Below are positions 8,931 to 16,827 of a DNA stretch of 64,000 nt, in pieces. The DNA lies in NCBI RefSeq assembly GCF_009363115.1, contig NZ_CP045298.1, positions 2,933,001 through 2,997,000 of the forward strand, in the 5' to 3' direction. A program made the translations under genes and the position numbers. Numbering within the stretch: position 1 is the first letter of the stretch; each line of letters opens with the position of its first letter. The notes under the pieces are model-generated. The model did no database searches, was not told where the DNA came from, and saw only the letters and a list, made by a program, of their open reading frames with translations. This stretch comes from Paenibacillus brasilensis. GTDB taxonomy: Bacteria > Bacillota > Bacilli > Paenibacillales > Paenibacillaceae.

Positions 8931-9950
8931 TCAATGGGAGGTAAGGAGATCTTCTGCAATCTTCACTAAGTCCTGCTTGACCAGCGGACTACTCGGATTA
9001 TCATAAATTTCGTAGAGCAAATGATGGTCGTCATCTTTCCAGCCAAGCCGGTTTTTGCTGGTAATGGATGCCCCGCTTATCTCACCCGATTTGATGTAAT
9101 AGGCCGCGGTTCCTTTAATCGTCAGCTTCTCGGCTGCATCTCGATCATTCTGAAAGACAGTCAGCTTGGAATCAGGCGTAAGTGTCGTAATGGAAATGCT
9201 CACATAATCGCTTCCTTTCACATACCGTGCTGCAGTAAAGTCTGCCTTTTCCCAGCTCAGCTTCTTGATAAGCAGCTTTTCGCCTGCTGGAGCGGTTTTG
9301 GACTTCTGAATGAGCTCATCTGCCAAAGTGCGGTATTCTTTATTTTGCAGAAATTTGGGATACATAAAGGCAGGATATACATATCCGTAATCGAAACGGT
9401 AGCCGTTCGGTAGATGGGATGGACTATCCAAGCGTGGTGCATGCGTCCGTTTAATTTCATTTTGCAGACTGTTGAAACTGGAAAATTCCCCTTGTTTATA
9501 TTCAAATTTGATCGGATTGGACCGATCTGCGTTATTCATAAAATCATCCTTAATATAATAGGCGGCATATTCTCCCGGCTGAAGCTGGTCTTTGACCTGT
9601 TGGCTGTACGCATTCAGTAGCCGGGAATACGTCTTGGCAAAATCTGTGGGCTCGTCAGCTTTAGCTGTATTTAATACGACGTCGCCCTTGCTGTTACGAA
9701 ATTCAAGGTATTGCGAAGCCGCATATCCGGTTAGGGAAGCACCCAAAACAAAAAACGAGATCATTGCGGGGACTGCGATACCGGAGCGTAGGCCTTTGGC
9801 AAACAGCCTCGCTTTTCGTTGCTCCTTTTGATAGACCCGATCCATCACCTTGTCCGTGACATCAAACACCTGGATTTTGAACGCTTTTGTCGGCAGCAAA
9901 TCCATTTCTTTTATGCTTTCGTCTTGAACAGTGTGCTGAAATTCACGCAT
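8931..9950 (-). CDS. Membrane-anchored anti-sigma factor (DUF4367-like)
   Basis: A 339-residue protein with a cytoplasmic N-terminus of about 60 residues, one transmembrane helix (SGIAVPAMISFFVLGASLTG, about residues 57-76) and a large extracytoplasmic domain whose C-terminal part (AAYYIKSGEISG ... W) resembles DUF4367-type sensor domains. The layout is that of anti-sigma factors that hold an ECF sigma at the membrane until an envelope signal arrives. Its start overlaps the 3' end of the ECF sigma gene by 40 nt, a sign of translational coupling. The sensed signal cannot be inferred. Confidence 0.8.
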   Translation of the reverse strand: MREFQHTVQDESIKEMDLLPTKAFKIQVFDVTDKVMDRVYQKEQRKARLFAKGLRSGIAVPAMISFFVLGASLTGYAASQYLEFRNSKGDVVLNTAKADEPTDFAKTYSRLLNAYSQQVKDQLQPGEYAAYYIKDDFMNNADRSNPIKFEYKQGEFSSFNSLQNEIKRTHAPRLDSPSHLPNGYRFDYGYVYPAFMYPKFLQNKEYRTLADELIQKSKTAPAGEKLLIKKLSWEKADFTAARYVKGSDYVSISITTLTPDSKLTVFQNDRDAAEKLTIKGTAAYYIKSGEISGASITSKNRLGWKDDDHHLLYEIYDNPSSPLVKQDLVKIAEDLLTSH

Positions 9951-10513
9951 TCCTCTTCCTCCTTCACAGGGCTCATCATTTTTTTGAGCTTTGTTTTCGT
10001 CCTGCCGTATTTTTTCTTGATAGCTTCCTGGCTTTTGTTCATGATTTCACCGATCTCACCAAACGACTTTTCTTCAAATATTCGCAGTACCAGCAAACTT
10101 CGCTCTTCTGCTGTCAGTTTGTTCAGCGCCCGGCTGAGCGGTTCACTGAAAAGCTGGCTTTCTATGGCCTGTGCAGCACTGTCAGTGGCAGTCATATTGT
10201 GGGTGAACAGCCCAAGCTTCAATGTTTGGTGTAATTTCTTCCGGCGAATCAAGTTCAAGCAATGATAATAAGCTATTTTATACAACCAGGACGAGAAGCT
10301 TACTGTCGGCTTGTACATGTTAATTTTCTCAAATGACTTGACCAGGATATCCTGAACGGCGTCCTCTGCTTCTTGTTCGTTGCCCAGAAGCCGCCAGCAG
10401 TACACCAGAATCTGACGCTGGTATTTCTTTACGATAAAAGCGTAATCCTGAATCTTGCCTGCCTGGACCCGTTTGATTCTGTATTCTACTTCTTCATCCA
10501 AATCTTTAGGCAC
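9911..10513 (-). CDS. ECF-type RNA polymerase sigma factor
   Basis: A sigma-70 family protein of up to 200 residues with region 2 (LLGNEQEAEDAVQDILVKSF, core binding and -10 recognition) and region 4 (LTAEERSLLVLRIFEEKSF, a helix-turn-helix reading the -35). There is no region 3, as expected for ECF sigma factors. The annotated GTG at 10513 abuts its GAGGAGG, which leaves too little spacing; a TTG four codons downstream (10501) has 11 nt spacing and may be the true start. The gene forms an operon with the overlapping anti-sigma gene downstream. Confidence 0.92.
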   Translation of the reverse strand: MPKDLDEEVEYRIKRVQAGKIQDYAFIVKKYQRQILVYCWRLLGNEQEAEDAVQDILVKSFEKINMYKPTVSFSSWLYKIAYYHCLNLIRRKKLHQTLKLGLFTHNMTATDSAAQAIESQLFSEPLSRALNKLTAEERSLLVLRIFEEKSFGEIGEIMNKSQEAIKKKYGRTKTKLKKMMSPVKEEEECVNFSTLFKTKA

Positions 10514-10635
10514 CTCCTCTGTTCAGCATGATGTATATATAACAAACGAAGTGAGCCCAAAAGGAGAGCCCCTGCAAAAGCCTTGCTTTTGTTTAAATCA
10601 AGACTCCGAACTGGAAAACAGATGCCGAAAAATGC

Positions 10636-10674
10636 AAAAGGAGCCCATTCTCAAGCGAGGATGGGCTCCTTTTT
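10636..10674. terminator. Terminator hairpin preceding the group II intron
   Basis: AAAAGGAGCCCAT and ATGGGCTCCTTTTT form a strong GC-rich stem with T-tracts on both strands. Before intron entry it could have ended the minus-strand Asp23/TetR transcripts now located beyond the intron. The intron begins 4 nt after the T-run. Confidence 0.85.
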
Positions 10675-10677
10675 CTC

Positions 10678-12582
10678 GTGCGCCCGGCATGGGCGATAAC
10701 TTGGCGGTGAAAGTCCGCTACAGGCTTGGCAGTAGGAACTGTTAGCCAAGGGCAAGGGTGTCTGCCGCGAGGCAGAATCTGAAGGAAGCCGGAGGCAAAC
10801 CCTCGGTCTGACGAACAGAAATCACATAGAAGGCATGATGGAACGGACGAGCTTGCGAGACAAAGTGAAGTCCAATACTGCCCGAATTCCATGATGTAAA
10901 TGTGACAGATAGATGAGGGGAAGGTTATCGCTCTTACCCGGGGAGGTCTCACAGACGTTGTGTAGGAAAAAAAAAATATTATCCGAAAGACGGAGTAAAG
11001 CTTGCTGTGAGAAGTCAGCAGAGGCCATAGTACCGGAAGTTTTTTTTTCGGAAAGGGCTGAACAATCGTAGGTCTTGAGTACAAACAGGAAGGAGAGTCG
11101 GTGTGATGAAAGCAGAATACCGAAAGGGCTACCTGCAAAGGGATAGCGTGGAACGCGAAGAGTATGCAGGAGCGCGGAGCATCGGCTCTCGGGAAAGTAG
11201 GGAAAGAGGCGGTGCAAGCGACGTGCTGGAAAAGATACTGGACAGGAACAACCTGAACAGAGCCTACCAGCAAGTCAAGCGCAATCACGGAGCGCCGGGA
11301 ATCGACGGAATGACCGTCGAGGCGGCATTGTCGTGGCTGCGGGAGAACAGAGTGGAACTCTTGGGAAGCATCCGGGATGGAAAATACAAGCCAAGCCCGG
11401 TACGACGCAAGAACATCCCCAAACCAGATGGAAGCGGAGTCCGAAAGCTCGGCATCCCGACGGTCGTAGATCGCATCATCCAGCAAGCCATTGCCCAGCA
11501 ACTGCAACCGCTGTTTGAGCCGCTCTTTTCGGAAGGAAGCTACGGCTATCGCCCAAGGCGAAGTGCCCAGCAAGCGATTCGAAAAGTGAAGACTTATGCG
11601 GAGCAGGGTTATAGCCATGCGGTAGAAATCGACCTCTCGAAGTATTTCGATACGCTGAACCATGAACTGCTCATGAACCTCCTGCGCAAGCAAATTCAGG
11701 ACAAGCGCGTGACGGGCCTGATTAAAAAGTACCTGAAGAGCGGAGTGATGGAAAACGGAATACGCCGCAAAACAGAAGAAGGTTCTCCGCAGGGTGGGCC
11801 GCTGTCGCCGCTTTTAGCGAACATCTATCTGAACGAATTCGATCAGGAGATGCAAAGCCGAGGCGTGAGGTTCATTCGGTACGCGGATGACATCGTGGTA
11901 CTGGCAAAGAGCAAACGAGCAGCAACGCGGCTATTGAAATCAAGCCGGACGTATCTGGAGAACAAGCTAAAACTCCAGATGAATGCGCAGAAAAGCAAGG
12001 TCGTCAGTGCCGTGGCACGAAAGCACTTCAAATTTCTTGGATTCGCCTTGGGAAAGAACAGAAACGGGATGTACATTCGGGTTCACCCGCAATCCCTCAC
12101 GAAGGCAAAGAGGAAACTGAAAGAGCTAACGAGCCGGAGTCAAGGCAGGAATGCCAGGCAGGTGATGGAAAACGTCAAGGTCTACATTCGCGGATGGATT
12201 GGTTATTTCTATGCAGCCGACATGAAGCGAATCCTGCAAAGTTGGAATGAATGGCTGCGAAGACGAATGCGCATGTACATCTGGAAAGAGTGGAAGAAAC
12301 CGAGAACGAAGGTACGGAACCTGCGAAACCTGGGAGTACCGGAGGGGCAGGCCTACCCATGGGGAAACACCCGTCTGGGGTACTGGCGCATTGCCGGAAG
12401 TGCGATAATGCAACGCTCGGTTACAAACAAAAGGCTCGTACAGGCAGGGTATTATGACTTCCCTGCGCAGTACGAGCGTCTACGTCAATTGTACTTAAAC
12501 GGTTGAACCGCCGTATACCGAACGGTACGTACGGTGGTGTGAGAGGTCGGCTACTCAACTAATGGGTAGCCTCCTACTCGAT
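10678..12582 (+). mobile_element. Group II intron (probably bacterial class C), about 1.9 kb
   Basis: The 5' end reads GTGCGCCCGGCATGGGCG, the GUGYG-type start of group II introns, followed by about 400 nt of structured RNA sequence and a reverse-transcriptase/maturase gene in the domain IV position. After the gene, 12507-12540 folds as a domain V-like hairpin (ACCGCCGT pairing with ACGGTGGT) and 12541-12580 as a domain VI-like hairpin (GGCTACTC / GGGTAGCC). Insertion directly after a terminator hairpin is the established target habit of class C introns. The 3' boundary near 12582 is an estimate. Confidence 0.85.
11106..12506 (+). CDS. ltrA: Group II intron reverse transcriptase/maturase (LtrA type)
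   Basis: A 466-residue intron-encoded protein that assists splicing and performs target-primed reverse transcription. Reverse transcriptase motifs are in order: NHGAPGIDGMTV, YKPSPVRRKNIPKPDG, LGIPTVVDRIIQQA, EIDLSKYFDTLNH, QGGPLSPLLANIYL, and the catalytic FIRYADDIVVL. A maturase X domain follows (ending GYYDFPAQYERLRQLY). There is no HNH endonuclease domain, which fits class C. ATG 11106 follows GGAAGGAGAG; a GTG one codon earlier is also possible. The frame is uninterrupted, so the intron may be active. Confidence 0.95.
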   Translation: MKAEYRKGYLQRDSVEREEYAGARSIGSRESRERGGASDVLEKILDRNNLNRAYQQVKRNHGAPGIDGMTVEAALSWLRENRVELLGSIRDGKYKPSPVRRKNIPKPDGSGVRKLGIPTVVDRIIQQAIAQQLQPLFEPLFSEGSYGYRPRRSAQQAIRKVKTYAEQGYSHAVEIDLSKYFDTLNHELLMNLLRKQIQDKRVTGLIKKYLKSGVMENGIRRKTEEGSPQGGPLSPLLANIYLNEFDQEMQSRGVRFIRYADDIVVLAKSKRAATRLLKSSRTYLENKLKLQMNAQKSKVVSAVARKHFKFLGFALGKNRNGMYIRVHPQSLTKAKRKLKELTSRSQGRNARQVMENVKVYIRGWIGYFYAADMKRILQSWNEWLRRRMRMYIWKEWKKPRTKVRNLRNLGVPEGQAYPWGNTRLGYWRIAGSAIMQRSVTNKRLVQAGYYDFPAQYERLRQLYLNG

Positions 12583-12677
12583 TTCACCCTTTTGGCCATT
12601 CTGTACAATGAAAAGCCGGCCCGTCCATTTCCATAATCCCGTTATCATTTATGTCTATCACTCATACTTTTCTGCGA

Positions 12678-13028
12678 CTAATGAATGGGTAGGGATATCC
12701 CTTGTACTTTGACGTTTATCATGCCAATGGATAGGCCCGTATACTTCTCAATGGCTTCCCGAACATTTTTCTGTAATTCTCTGCCTACATCGTACATTTT
12801 TGTTCCATAATGAACGACAATGCTTAAATCGACATCCAGCCCTGATTCTGTCACATGAAGCTCAATGCCATTTTGCAGGCTTTTCCCACTTAACTTGTTG
12901 GTGATTCCTTCGACGACTTCCGTTGACATCGATGCAATTCCCATTGTTGCAGTTGCTGTCTTGCCAATGATATTAGAAATAGCATCCTTGGAAATCGCAA
13001 TACTTCCCAGTACGTTTTGAATTAACAT
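12678..13028 (-). CDS. Asp23/Gls24 family envelope stress protein
   Basis: A 116-residue protein of the Asp23/Gls24 (alkaline shock) family, small proteins often associated with the envelope stress response in Firmicutes. The sequence GSIAISKDAISNIIGK at the start, VEGITNKLSGK in the middle and the amphipathic end YDVGRELQKNVREAIEKYTG ... INVKVQGI follow the family pattern. The ATG at 13028 is preceded by GAGGAGGAATCCTGC. A TetR regulator lies 50 nt upstream on the same strand and may be cotranscribed. The group II intron sits between this gene and what was probably its terminator. Confidence 0.85.
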   Translation of the reverse strand: MLIQNVLGSIAISKDAISNIIGKTATATMGIASMSTEVVEGITNKLSGKSLQNGIELHVTESGLDVDLSIVVHYGTKMYDVGRELQKNVREAIEKYTGLSIGMINVKVQGISLPIH

Positions 13029-13078
13029 GCAGGATTCCTCCTCGTGTGTGTTCGCCTCTTCATGATGCAGTGTGACCC

Positions 13079-13648
13079 TTACTCAGTTGCTTTGAATCCA
13101 TGGTAAAAAGTATTTACAACCAGTGCTGCGGCAGAGTTTTTTGCGATATTACCGTTCTTTACTTGCTGCCATGTTAGAAATAGCAGCGAGTAGAGGACAT
13201 CCATGATCCATTCTTTATCAATATGTGGCTGAAAATAACCTTTCTGTTGCAATATTTGTATCACATGCAATATGGGTTCTCTCAGCTTCTGATCCGCTCC
13301 TTCAATCTCCTTGTTATAGTTGACGGATGCATCATGAGCAAGAAAATAAATTTTGTCTCCTAACGGAATAAGTGCTTCAATCAACTCTGGAATGTAGTTT
13401 TCATAGTTGTCCTCATCCAAAGAGATTCCTTTTATGGTTTCACTTACGACTTCGATGGCTCGAAATCCCAGATGAATCATCAATTGCTCCCTGCTTTCAA
13501 CATAGCGATGCAAGGTGGCAGTGCCAATTCCTGCATAATCGGCAATCTCGTTCATAGAGGCGGTTGGCTTTTCGATAAGTAGCATAGTGGCTACGTCCAA
13601 CAGGCTATTAAGCCTTATTTGCTTGATCGTTGTCATGTCCTTCTTCAT
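13079..13648 (-). CDS. TetR family transcriptional regulator
   Basis: A 189-residue TetR-type repressor. The N-terminal helix-turn-helix is clear (MNEIADYAGIGTATLHRYVE, about residues 35-54) and the C-terminal part is a divergent helical ligand-binding domain. It stands upstream of the Asp23-family gene on the same strand and divergent from the nitrite reductase operon, about 330 nt away. The ligand and target are unknown; autoregulation with the Asp23 gene is a reasonable inference. Confidence 0.88.
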   Translation of the reverse strand: MKKDMTTIKQIRLNSLLDVATMLLIEKPTASMNEIADYAGIGTATLHRYVESREQLMIHLGFRAIEVVSETIKGISLDEDNYENYIPELIEALIPLGDKIYFLAHDASVNYNKEIEGADQKLREPILHVIQILQQKGYFQPHIDKEWIMDVLYSLLFLTWQQVKNGNIAKNSAAALVVNTFYHGFKATE

Positions 13649-13859
13649 TAGAAAATCCTTCTCTTATTAATAATTTTTTTTATAATTAATTGATAGTTTT
13701 TTATATCATTTAATTGGATTTTAAATCAATAATCTAAATAGTCAAATCCAAGCATCCACATTTCAGAAATCAACATCATAACTCGATTTTTTTGTTTCTT
13801 ACCTTAATCCCTTGAATTCGAATAGGGAAGTCCCTCGACATGTACAACTCTAGCTATAT

Positions 13860-13875
13860 TGTGATTGAAGTCACA
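13860..13875 (+). promoter_or_regulatory. FNR/CRP-type operator upstream of nasD
   Basis: TGTGATTGAAGTCACA is a perfect TGTGA-N6-TCACA palindrome, the site type read by Fnr (TGTGA-N6-TCACx in Bacillus) or CRP-like proteins. Its centre is 13867.5. The -10-like element TAGAAT at 13896-13901 puts transcription start near 13908, so the box is centred near -40.5, the class II activator position. This suggests induction of nitrite reductase in low oxygen. Confidence 0.8.
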
Positions 13876-13895
13876 TATAACATAACCCACGACAT

Positions 13896-13901
13896 TAGAA
13901 T
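13896..13901 (+). promoter_or_regulatory. -10 element of the nasDE promoter
   Basis: TAGAAT lies 20 nt downstream of the FNR-type box and has no good -35 at 17 nt, as expected when an activator replaces the -35 contact. Confidence 0.55.
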
Positions 13902-13981
13902 AGAAGCATAGACAATATTTAGTAGGATCGTAGGAGTAGTCGTCGGTAGGAATGTCGTCGAATGAATGGAGGAACCGGTAT

Positions 13982-16411
13982 ATGATAAACAGTAAACAAA
14001 AGCTTGTGGTTATAGGTAACGGGATGGCTGGTATCAATACGGTCGAACAAATTCTTAAGTTAACGGATAAATATGAAATTACAGTCCTTGGAAATGAGCC
14101 GCATCCGAACTATAACAGGATCATGCTCTCTTATGTTTTGGAGGGTAGTAAAACCATCGAGGACATTATACTGAATGATCTGCAATGGTACGAGGATCAA
14201 GGTATTACTTTATATACTGGGAAAACGGTGCGCAGCATCGACGGGGAACGAAAGAGGATTCACACTGAGGACGGACTTGAAATTGATTACGATGTAGCTT
14301 TGGTGGCTACTGGCTCCCAGTCGTTTATTTTGCCTATTCCGGGTAAAGAATTACCGGGCGTCATCGGTTTTCGGGATATTGCCGATTGTTCGGCAATGCT
14401 TGAGGCAGCCAAAACCTATAAAAAGGCAGCGGTCATTGGTGGAGGGTTGTTGGGACTGGAAGCGGCTAAAGGCCTGGTTAATCTCGGCATGGACGTAACG
14501 GTTGTTCATTTGATGGAGGATTTGATGGAGCGTCAGCTCGATCGGGAAGCCTCTGCGATGCTGAAAGCAGAACTAGAACGCCAGGGAATCAAGTTTGCCA
14601 TGCAAATGCAAACTGCTGAGGTATATGGTCAGGATCGGGTGCAGGGACTTCGGTTCTCGGATGGAAGCGAACTGGAGGCAGATTTGGTTGTAATGGCTGT
14701 CGGGATAAAGCCTAACATTCAGGTGGCTGTGCAAAGTGGTATAGAAACAAAACGTGGAATTGTGGTCGATGATTTGATGAGGACCTCCATGCCGGATGTA
14801 TATGCTGTAGGGGAGTGTGCTGAACACCGCGGGATCTGTTACGGTCTGGTTGCTCCGTTGTTTGAACAGGGAAGTGTCATTGCCAAGCATTTTGCAGGTG
14901 CGGATACCGAAGGCTATCAGGGATCAGTGGTTTCCACCAAGCTCAAAATTTCAGGTGTGGATGTTTTCTCGGCTGGCGAATTCATAACTGCTCCTGAACA
15001 TACAGTGATTGTGGCAAAGGATGAGTGGAAGCGCACCTACAAAAAAGTGCTGCTTCGTGAAAACAAAATTGTCGGAGCGGTGTTGTTCGGAGATGTGAGC
15101 GAATCCGCCAGCCTTCAAAAATATGTACGGCAGCAAACGCTGATGACTGATGAAATATATGGACAGCTCATGGGTACCGGATGTTGTCAAGATGGGGCTA
15201 AAACCTTATCCGCTGAAACGATGGCCGATGATGAAATTGTCTGCGGCTGCAACGGTGTAACTAAAAAGGCGATTGTTGATGCAATTCATGAAAATGGGTT
15301 GACTACAGTCGATGAAATTAAAGCCTGTACCGGGGCAACGCGGTCCTGTGGAGGGTGTAAGCCAGTCGTTGAACAAATTCTCCAGTATGTTCTTGGAGAC
15401 AGCTTCCAAACGACAGCCAAGCAGGGAATATGCGGCTGCACCACATTGAGCCGGGATGAGATTGTTGAAGCTATCAGAACCAAGGGCCTTACAACGACAC
15501 GTGAAGTTATGAATGTGCTTGGTTGGCATAATGATGAAGGGTGCTCCAAGTGTCGCCCGGCGCTGAATTATTATTTGGGAATGATTAACCCGGATACCTA
15601 TGAAAATGAAGAAGATTCCCGATTTGTGAATGAGCGACTGCACGCCAACATTCAAAAGGATGGAACATTTACAGTTGTGCCAAGAATGTACGGCGGTGTT
15701 ACGACTCCGGAGGATTTGAAGAAAATAGCTGATGTTTCACTTAAATACAACGTTAAAGTGGTTAAAGTAACAGGGGGGCAGCGGCTAGATCTGATTGGTG
15801 TCCGTAAAGAGGATTTGCCTAAGGTATGGGAAGAACTCGACATGCCGTCAGGATATGCCTACGCGAAATCGCTCCGTACAGTTAAAACCTGCGTTGGATC
15901 ACAATTTTGCCGGTTTGGCACACAGGATTCCATGGGAATGGGAGAGGTGCTGGAACGGAAATTTGAAAGATTGGATTTTCCGGCAAAATTTAAATTAGCG
16001 GTCAACGGGTGTCCGCGCAACTGTGCCGAATCATGTACGAAGGATATCGGAATTGTGGGTAATGATGGAGGCTGGGAGATTTTTATCGGTGGAAATGGCG
16101 GTATTAAAGCGCGGTTGGCTGATTCGCTCTGTAAGGTGAAGACGGATGCTGAATTGATTGATATTGTGGCAGGCGTGATGCAGTTCTACCGTGAAACAGG
16201 CCAATATCTGGAACGTACTTCGGAATGGGTGGAACGGACCGGTCTTGAAGAGATTCGGAAGGCTGTCGTCCATGATATAGAAAATCGCAAAGCTTTAATA
16301 GAACGTATTGAATTTGCACTGCAACAGGTTGAAGACCCATGGAAAAAGATTATCCATGATGCGGATTCGCGTAAGAACCTATTTGAGGTCGTTACACCAT
16401 CTATTGTATGA
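13982..16411 (+). CDS. nasD: Nitrite reductase [NAD(P)H] large subunit
   Basis: An 809-residue cytoplasmic siroheme enzyme that reduces nitrite to ammonia with NAD(P)H. In order: FAD-binding motif (VIGNGMAGINTVEQI), NAD(P)H-binding motif (AVIGGGLLGLEAAKGL), two BFD-like [2Fe-2S] segments (VCGCNGVTKKAIVDAI ... CGGCKP and ICGCTTLSRDEIVEAI ... CSKCRP), and the nitrite/sulfite reductase domain with the four cluster/siroheme cysteines C637-x5-C643 (CVGSQFCRFG) and C677-x3-C681 (GCPRNCAES). The start is ATG 13982 after TGGAGGA; an in-frame ATG 30 nt upstream lacks a ribosome binding site. Length matches Bacillus NasD. The small-subunit gene follows at 16452, and an FNR-type box stands upstream, so it may serve nitrite detoxification or redox balance in low oxygen as well as assimilation. 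Confidence 0.95.
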   Translation: MINSKQKLVVIGNGMAGINTVEQILKLTDKYEITVLGNEPHPNYNRIMLSYVLEGSKTIEDIILNDLQWYEDQGITLYTGKTVRSIDGERKRIHTEDGLEIDYDVALVATGSQSFILPIPGKELPGVIGFRDIADCSAMLEAAKTYKKAAVIGGGLLGLEAAKGLVNLGMDVTVVHLMEDLMERQLDREASAMLKAELERQGIKFAMQMQTAEVYGQDRVQGLRFSDGSELEADLVVMAVGIKPNIQVAVQSGIETKRGIVVDDLMRTSMPDVYAVGECAEHRGICYGLVAPLFEQGSVIAKHFAGADTEGYQGSVVSTKLKISGVDVFSAGEFITAPEHTVIVAKDEWKRTYKKVLLRENKIVGAVLFGDVSESASLQKYVRQQTLMTDEIYGQLMGTGCCQDGAKTLSAETMADDEIVCGCNGVTKKAIVDAIHENGLTTVDEIKACTGATRSCGGCKPVVEQILQYVLGDSFQTTAKQGICGCTTLSRDEIVEAIRTKGLTTTREVMNVLGWHNDEGCSKCRPALNYYLGMINPDTYENEEDSRFVNERLHANIQKDGTFTVVPRMYGGVTTPEDLKKIADVSLKYNVKVVKVTGGQRLDLIGVRKEDLPKVWEELDMPSGYAYAKSLRTVKTCVGSQFCRFGTQDSMGMGEVLERKFERLDFPAKFKLAVNGCPRNCAESCTKDIGIVGNDGGWEIFIGGNGGIKARLADSLCKVKTDAELIDIVAGVMQFYRETGQYLERTSEWVERTGLEEIRKAVVHDIENRKALIERIEFALQQVEDPWKKIIHDADSRKNLFEVVTPSIV

Positions 16412-16451
16412 ATTATTTAGATCATGCCTGGAGAAGGGAGCAATCAAGCGA

Positions 16452-16772
16452 ATGATCAAACATGCAGAATGGCTTATCGTCGGTAACAGTAAGGATTTTC
16501 CAACTAGAATTGGGCGGACGATCCGGTTGGATGACAACGAAATTGCAGTATTCCGCACTTCTGAGAACAAGCTTTATGCTATTGAAAATTCCAGCCCGCA
16601 TCCTAAAGGGGGGCCGCTTGCTGAAGCGATGGTATCCGGTCATTACATTTATGATCCACTATGTGACTGGAAGATTGATTTGGAGACAGGTATTGTTCAA
16701 GAGCCTGATACCGGACAAGTCAAAACATTCGACATTCGGGAAGACGGAGAAGAAGTGAAAATATCGCTTTAA
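16452..16772 (+). CDS. nasE: Nitrite reductase small subunit, Rieske-like fold without cluster ligands
   Basis: A 106-residue NirD/NasE protein, the small partner of the nitrite reductase. I place the start at ATG 16452, after GGAGAAGGGAG; longer in-frame starts would lie inside nasD. The Rieske fold is recognisable around HPKGGPLAEAMVSGHY and YDPLCDWKIDLETG. The Rieske ligand pairs are not conserved: the expected CxH reads SPH, and the expected CPLH reads DPLC. Some NirD proteins lack the cluster naturally, so the subunit may be structural. It is 40 nt downstream of nasD in the same operon. Confidence 0.9.
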   Translation: MIKHAEWLIVGNSKDFPTRIGRTIRLDDNEIAVFRTSENKLYAIENSSPHPKGGPLAEAMVSGHYIYDPLCDWKIDLETGIVQEPDTGQVKTFDIREDGEEVKISL

Positions 16773-16782
16773 TACAAATAAC

Positions 16783-16816
16783 AAGAGCCCCACAGGACCA
16801 ATCCTGCGGGGCTTTT
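16783..16816. terminator. Terminator between nasE and the collagen-like gene
   Basis: AGCCCCACAGGA pairs with TCCTGCGGGGCT (one G-U) and is followed by TTTT on the plus strand; the minus strand also has a T-rich exit. It serves both convergent genes. Confidence 0.85.
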
Positions 16817-16827
16817 GCCATTCTGGA

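Noticed and set aside
10593-11693. Long minus-strand open frame of 366 codons across the group II intron
   Set aside because: Antisense to structured intron RNA and the reverse transcriptase; composition is not protein-like and no ribosome binding site or family motif is present.
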